In this document: piece after piece, positions 59,338-64,000 of the stretch
Position numbering within the stretch: position 1 is the stretch's first letter
Layout: each line of letters begins with the position of its first letter
From: Stachybotrys elegans
Taxonomy: Eukaryota > Ascomycota > Sordariomycetes > Hypocreales > Stachybotryaceae
Assembly: GCA_020746835.1 (NCBI GenBank)
Contig: JAGPNK010000019.1
Span: 186,001 to 250,000, forward strand
Length of the DNA: 64,000 nt
Direction of reading: 5' to 3'
The notes under the pieces: model-generated
What the model was told of the DNA's origin: nothing
Databases searched by the model: none
Seen by the model: only the letters and a program-made list of their open reading frames with translations
Program-made: the position numbers and the translations under genes

Positions 59338-59535
59338 GGCGAAGAGCTCACGTAGAAAGTGGTTAGCAAAAGTTTCTGAACCGAATTCCTTCCTCCCAAC
59401 GGTGCGGGCATAGGTCCCAAGTAATAGCTATGACGGGTAATTGGGAAAACACAAAGTGGGTTCATGCACAATGCAAAATTCCAATCCCCCCAATCATTAC
59501 AACAATCAGCAGCTATAAATAACGAGCAAGCATGT

Positions 59536-59677
59536 TGTTACAAAGCGGATAAGGCACCGAGCTCAGGAAGAATAGGCTTAATTTCTACAAATGGAAAATG
59601 TCGTGTCACAAAGTGGATAAGGCACCGAGCTCAGGAAGATTGAATAGAGGCTTGATTTCTACAAATGGAAAGTGTCG
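59536..59677. repeat. Tandem duplication of about 70 nt
   Basis: Two copies, about 59536-59603 and 59604-59677, share GATAAGGCACCGAGCTCAGG and ATTTCTACAAATGGAAA blocks with a few differences, including C/T and A/G transitions and a 6-nt indel. It sits upstream of the rhodopsin-like gene and upstream (on the other strand) of the small cupin. Confidence 0.8.
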
Positions 59678-60040
59678 GTGTGATGCGATGATCTAGCTAC
59701 CTAGAAAAGTGGGTAAAGTTGATGCCTGATTGTGCAGGCCATAAGCCTTATCAGGCACACTTCGCAGCACATCCCATGATAAAAACCTAGGTTACGAAAC
59801 TTGGCACCGGGAGACTGGCGAATTTGGTCTGCAATATTTGTACAAGCGAGCTGGGTCCATTTTCACTTGCCTTGATTGGATGTTGGCCCGCTCGTCCCAT
59901 GCGGAGGAAGGATGGGGCAGAACTGCACTTTTACCCTCAACGTTGGCAGCTGACGTAAGTTCTTTCGTCACTTGGAGTATAAACGCCTGGACCTGCTCAT
60001 AATCATGTCCTTGGCATTCTCCGGCGCAGCTGAAGCCAAA

Positions 60041-60782
60041 ATGACTGCAAAGGTAGTGAAGATACTGGATGTGGGCAGGGTAAGATGAACAACTCAATCT
60101 CAGCCAGTACGAACCAACTAATAGCCACAGGGCCAGAAAATGGCCATCTTGTCTAATGAATCCGAACCGAATGATTCCATTGACCGATATGTGACCCGGT
60201 TGACTTGCACTGGGGAGGAGCCATTCATTGTTGCCCCCCATTGGCACAAGGTAAGTCAGGGCAAAAAGATAATCGTTTATGTGACTAACCTTAAAGAACC
60301 ATTCAGAGCACTTTAAAGTCATCGAGGGAAGAGTGGAGGCCACATTTGACGGCAAAGTGGCTTTGGTTCAGGCTGGAGATCCCCAAGTGTGTATACCGAG
60401 CAGGGTCATTCATAGTTTCAAGGGTTTCAAGGGCGAGCGATTGGTCATAGAGGAGAGAGCCGACCCCTCGGGAATCTACAAGGCCTTGTGAGTCACTTGT
60501 GCCGATGCTGAGATGCCGACTAACCCACAGGTTTTTCAACGATTTGTTTGGAACTGGTAGACCTTTGGGCTTCTGGCACGCTCTCAGGGCATTTTACGAT
60601 GGCGATGGCTATGTACCACTGCCTTTCAAGTTGCAAATCATCGACGAAGTGGTGAGTTCCCCGGGGCTAATGGTGATGTCGCTAATGATGTCTAGTTCAT
60701 CACCGTCTTCGGAGGGATTGCAAAGCTTTTTGTCGCCAAAAGGCCTGAAACGTTGGGCGAGACCGGGGTAGAGAACAAATAA
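60041..60782 (+). CDS. Small single-domain cupin protein
   Basis: Five short exons (60041-60079, 60131-60250, 60297-60487, 60531-60651, 60696-60782) join in frame to 185 residues. The cupin motif 1 is HWHKNHSEHFKVIEG, giving two His plus a Glu as metal ligands, and motif 2 is GDPQVCIPSRVIHSF with the last His ligand. The C-terminal third (YKALFFNDLFG through FGGIAKLF) is hydrophobic or amphipathic and may cap the barrel or contact a membrane. Such proteins bind Fe, Mn or Zn and act as dioxygenases, isomerases or cyclases; this one is not assigned. Each intron has a canonical donor and acceptor and no frame break, so the model is well supported despite the small exons. Confidence 0.85.
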
Positions 60783-61109
60783 GCTATTATTGTTGAAGAA
60801 CATCCTGTATCTCTATTTATCGTCAAGGTTTGTATGGAAGAGTGGAGTTGGCTTTAATGCTGATTTCTGGCTTGTTTGGGCGTGATATAGCAACTCCATA
60901 TCTGAGATGATGAGGCTGCACTGATAAACATGAGAATCCCGTGCCATATTATCTTGATTTCCGTATGCCCACGCTGAAAATATAGCCGTTGAATACCAAC
61001 GAATCGTTCTGATTCACATATATTGGGATGATTCCCTGTGTAGCCATATTCACATACCTAGGTCGCGAACACAGCGCTACCGTGACCTTGACCGCTACCG
61101 CCGTGCTTG
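60783..61109. other. Tail-to-tail intergenic region
   Basis: About 330 nt between the 3-prime ends of the cupin and the 61110 gene. Nothing supportable was seen in it. Confidence 0.5.
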
Positions 61110-61613
61110 CTATGCCTCCTCCTCCTCTTCACTGCTATCAGGTTGAGCCTGAGGAAGATTGTACGTGGCCCTGAGTGTCTCCACATACTCCATGGCAGAT
61201 GTGCGAAAGGAGTCATCTAGAAAGGCATTGGACCTCCCAGCTCCGGCCAAATCCTCCTTAGCGACACGGATTATCGCAGCCGCCAGATTTCGTAGTGCCT
61301 CTCCGGTTAACTGGGTATCTTTCGCGTCGACGGCAGCCTTGGTATAGCCTTGTAGAAACTCGAAAAGGGTATCCTTGATTCGCAGCCAGGGGTCCATCGC
61401 CTCGCGCCAGGAACCATTATCGGCATCGAAAGCCGCGTCCATGTTATAGTGGTAGTAGTTATCAAACGCCTGCTTGGCTTTGAGGAACTTGGCCGTCAAA
61501 ATTGCGTTGAGGCGCCGCTCGCGGGCGTACTTGGGCGCGTTCCTCTTCGCGTCAATCTCGCGCTGCTCGAGGGTGCGGGGCTCATATTTGAGATGGCTGC
61601 CTGAAGATGCCAT
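61110..61613 (-). CDS. Hypothetical protein, 167 residues
   Basis: Single exon. The start at 61613 (ATGGCATCTTC) is preferred to the in-frame ATG at 61814 because the extra 67 residues are unlike the rest and include a likely 5-prime leader. The protein is soluble-looking, alpha-helical and charged, with RTLEQREIDAKRNAPKYARERR near the N-terminus, aromatic-rich FDNYYHYNMDAAFD in the middle and an acidic tail (SSEEEEEA). No signal peptide or membrane segment is seen. I do not recognise a domain and assign no function. Confidence 0.7.
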   Translation of the reverse strand: MASSGSHLKYEPRTLEQREIDAKRNAPKYARERRLNAILTAKFLKAKQAFDNYYHYNMDAAFDADNGSWREAMDPWLRIKDTLFEFLQGYTKAAVDAKDTQLTGEALRNLAAAIIRVAKEDLAGAGRSNAFLDDSFRTSAMEYVETLRATYNLPQAQPDSSEEEEEA

Positions 61614-62122
61614 GACGGCGACAGTGACTAGTTGGATTGGGTTGTGTTGAAGGACGACAGGCACGGGATATAAGGTCAGAGAGATGAGGTGGGCGGGGTC
61701 GTCACAAGCAGAGCACAGCTTCTGGGTTGATGTTGTTTTGTCCAGGCTGCATTTTCCATCCAAATCCGTTAGCGGAGCATTGTGGCGCGCCCCACTCCGT
61801 AACCTCTGAAGCACACCCAGTGTCTCACATTGGCTTCCACGTGTCTAGGGCTTCATGGTAGAAGACAGCTACCTATGTACGTACTTTGTTCAAAGGACTT
61901 CGCCAGCACATATAAGCCAAAGACATGGTACCGGGGAGTAGCAGATGTCCCACGATATTATTTGTTGTCCTCCTTAGTGTACTCCTTACGCAGTATCCAA
62001 GAATGGCGAGCAGTGTTGTCTAGTTGATCACGACGAGTTGCCAAATAAAAATCGCCATACAGTACAATTGCATAGCAAACGCCCTTTCAATTCACCAAAA
62101 ATAGCGCCCAATGGCATTTCCA
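61614..62122. other. Intergenic region
   Basis: About 500 nt: promoter of the 167-residue protein and 3-prime flank of the methyltransferase. No credible gene. Confidence 0.5.
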
Positions 62123-63584
62123 CTACAAAAGCTCAGCTTCAATAATGCTCTGCGTTGCCAAGGGGGAACTCCAAATCTTCTTGGTCTTCATCCCCACCGA
62201 CTGAAGGAGCCCTTCCCACATGGACTCAGTACGCTCGAATGAGGATAATTTGGCCATCATGAGAAGATCATACGCCGACGCTTGAGGATGCACATTTTCT
62301 GCTGGAAGTATATGGTCGTGGATAAGTAGCTTGCTATAGCCTGGCTCCATGGCATCGCGGAGGTGAGAGAGGATCTTGCGGGAGGGTTCATCGGACCAGT
62401 TATGGAGGATTGCATGTATGTAATAAGCACGGGCACCTTGAAACGTCAGTTCTCCGTCGGGCAATTAATGGAGTTTTTACTCGAATAGCATACGCACCTT
62501 TGACTGGTTGTGGTGTGAAGAAATCGTGTGCTGCAACCTGTACTCCGGGAGGGCACTTGGCCAGTTCAAGTACCTCGGGCCGGTCTTGGAGTACCAGCCT
62601 CGACGCGACATCAGGCTGTTCTGTTAGGATCTTGATGATGTCGTGACCGACGTTCCCTCCCACATCCACCAGAAGTGGCGTGGGAGAATCATTCGGCAGA
62701 GAATCGCTCGGCTCCTCGTAGGGGTACAGATCGAGCATGCTTTTCTTGGTCATGACAGAGCCCATGATATTGTTGAAAGTAGCACCTTCTTTGGAGTTTT
62801 GCTCGTAGTAGTCGTACATGGTTCCCTTGCACCCTTTGGTGTATTGGAATATTCCGTCGCCTTGAGAAGTAGGGTTCTTGTAGCCGGTTTTGGCGAGGTA
62901 CTCCGGCATCTTGTAAAAGCAAGGGAGTGGCCCATCGTACCTACGTTCAGAGCCGAGGTCAGCAATCAGGACGAAGTTCTGAGGAAACTCGTAGGTTGTG
63001 TACAGATAATCAGGCCATGAACCAAAGACGGGCACAAGAAGGGACTTGGTAAAGGCCGTCTGCCGATAAGTACCTGCCGACACTTCTTCGAGCAGGTTGT
63101 TGGCAGCAAGATGACGAGTTAGTCGCGCTGTGCTCATGGTCAGCCAATCGAGTTCTCTGTATCACCCCCATCTCGTGTAGGTGGTGTGACGGGGACATAC
63201 CGAGAAGCTCCGGCTCAGCACCGGTCAATGCTGATAAGTCGGCATCGGTCTGTGGAAGATCACTACCAAGATGATGCCACTTTTCGAAAACTTGTAGGTC
63301 GCGGAAAATCTTCAGATAGGCGCCGAGAGCAGGCTGTGGACGAGTGTCTGTTAATTGCGTGATTCTATACAGCCATTTGCAATACATACTTCGGTCATAG
63401 CAAGCCGCGCTACAGTGTCCCATGGAGTCTCCAGACGGCTGATCAACGCGTATGCCGCACGGAGTGCCTTGATACGATCGCCGTCACTGCCAAAAGACGA
63501 CGCAGTGGTCCTTTCAAGCGTGTCAATGAAGCTGGTCGTGCTCACGGAGCTGTTCGTTGTGTTGGTCCCGTCGATAGCCGTCAT
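62123..63584 (-). CDS. SAM-dependent O-methyltransferase (plant/fungal OMT type, PF00891-like)
   Basis: Four exons (63584-63390, 63333-63201, 63127-62498, 62436-62123) join in frame to 423 residues. The N-terminal half is the helical dimerisation region with PELLARLTRHLAANNLL (winged-helix). The SAM site is VDVGGNVGHD, and the catalytic base is the His of HAILHNWSDE, with the later acidic helper in the LSSFERTE region. This matches OMTs that methylate hydroxyl groups of aromatic polyketides and phenols. It probably decorates a small molecule made by this or a neighbouring cluster; the substrate cannot be named. The first acceptor could alternatively be 14 nt upstream (TTAACAG), but that choice breaks the frame. 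Confidence 0.92.
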
Positions 63585-64000
63585 TGTGAGATTTATAATC
63601 TGAAAGATCAAAATTGGGCTACAACAACGAAGAAGATGAGGTATTAAGCCTTGCCACACTCAAAGAGATGGTCTGCACATGAGTCAACCTCAACTGGCAA
63701 GGTTATATAGCAGTCTTTAAGAAGACTATTTTCGGGAGATCCTGAGATGGGCAAAAGAGAGCGCACGGTGTTTCCTAAATAGAACATTGATCAAGTGACT
63801 TGTAAGACCACCCGGACCTCGCCCCATCGTCTCGTAAGGCGTTGTAAACATGCCATATTACGTGTATGTGACGCATCACTCTTCAGCTGCCATTGATGCC
63901 TACTGAGGCGTACGGAAAATGTAACCCAGGCCGTTAGCCGACATCAGCTCATTGGTCCGGGAGATAGCATAGCTGCAGGTCAATACAACGGAACGCGCGT
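63585..64000. promoter_or_regulatory. Upstream region of the O-methyltransferase, with probable TATA box
   Basis: Minus-strand CTATATAA at 63703-63710 lies about 120 nt upstream of the start. Beyond it, up to the window edge, no gene is visible. Confidence 0.45.

Noticed and set aside
1..64000. tRNA, rRNA, CRISPR array, insertion sequence or terminal inverted repeats
   Set aside because: I looked for typical B-box, repeat-spacer and transposase signals by eye and found none I could support; a tRNAscan-SE and RepeatMasker run would settle this.

Overview
The window comes from a filamentous ascomycete, most likely a Sordariomycete of the Hypocreales type. Evidence: short GT-AG introns of about 40-95 nt with CTAAC/CTGAC-like branch sites, fungal-type highly reducing polyketide synthases, a Zn2Cys6 regulator, a fungal rhodopsin-like membrane protein and a fungal-style multimodular NRPS. 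The order is inferred from general character, not from a species match. All coding calls below were assembled by hand from the six frames, and every spliced model listed as complete closes in frame.

The left half (1-32081) is a biosynthetic core. A very large NRPS gene on the minus strand starts at 14388 and runs off the left edge; 4765 codons are visible, organised as partial C, A-T, C-A-T-E, C-A-T-E, C-A. It is divergent from HR-PKS 1 (15592-23216, plus, eight exons, KS-AT-DH-ER-KR-ACP, no visible C-methyltransferase). HR-PKS 2 (24157-32081, minus, no introns, much more GC-rich, KS-AT-DH-cMT-ER-KR-ACP) faces it tail to tail and carries a single-base frameshift in its AT domain. The set suggests a peptide with D-residues at positions 2 and 3 combined with one or two reduced polyketide acids. 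The first adenylation domain lacks the usual amino-binding Asp, so its substrate may not be an ordinary alpha-amino acid.

The middle (32743-45653) carries a bleomycin-hydrolase-type cysteine peptidase, a two-cupin protein, an MFS transporter, a GNAT acetyltransferase and a full-length ABCC (MRP-type) exporter. These could serve self-protection and export for the core, but that is inference from position.

From 45654 to about 50540 the DNA is more AT-rich and gene-poor. It holds a PPPDE-like protein, a small membrane protein and a decayed arylsulfotransferase fragment. The right end (51570-63584) is a second group: Zn2Cys6 regulator, fumarylacetoacetate-hydrolase-family enzyme (with a GC-AG intron), MFS permease, rhodopsin-like integral membrane protein, small cupin, an unrecognised 167-residue protein and an O-methyltransferase. 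It looks like part of a second metabolic cluster whose core enzyme, if any, lies outside the window. I saw no tRNA, rRNA, CRISPR array or intact transposon.
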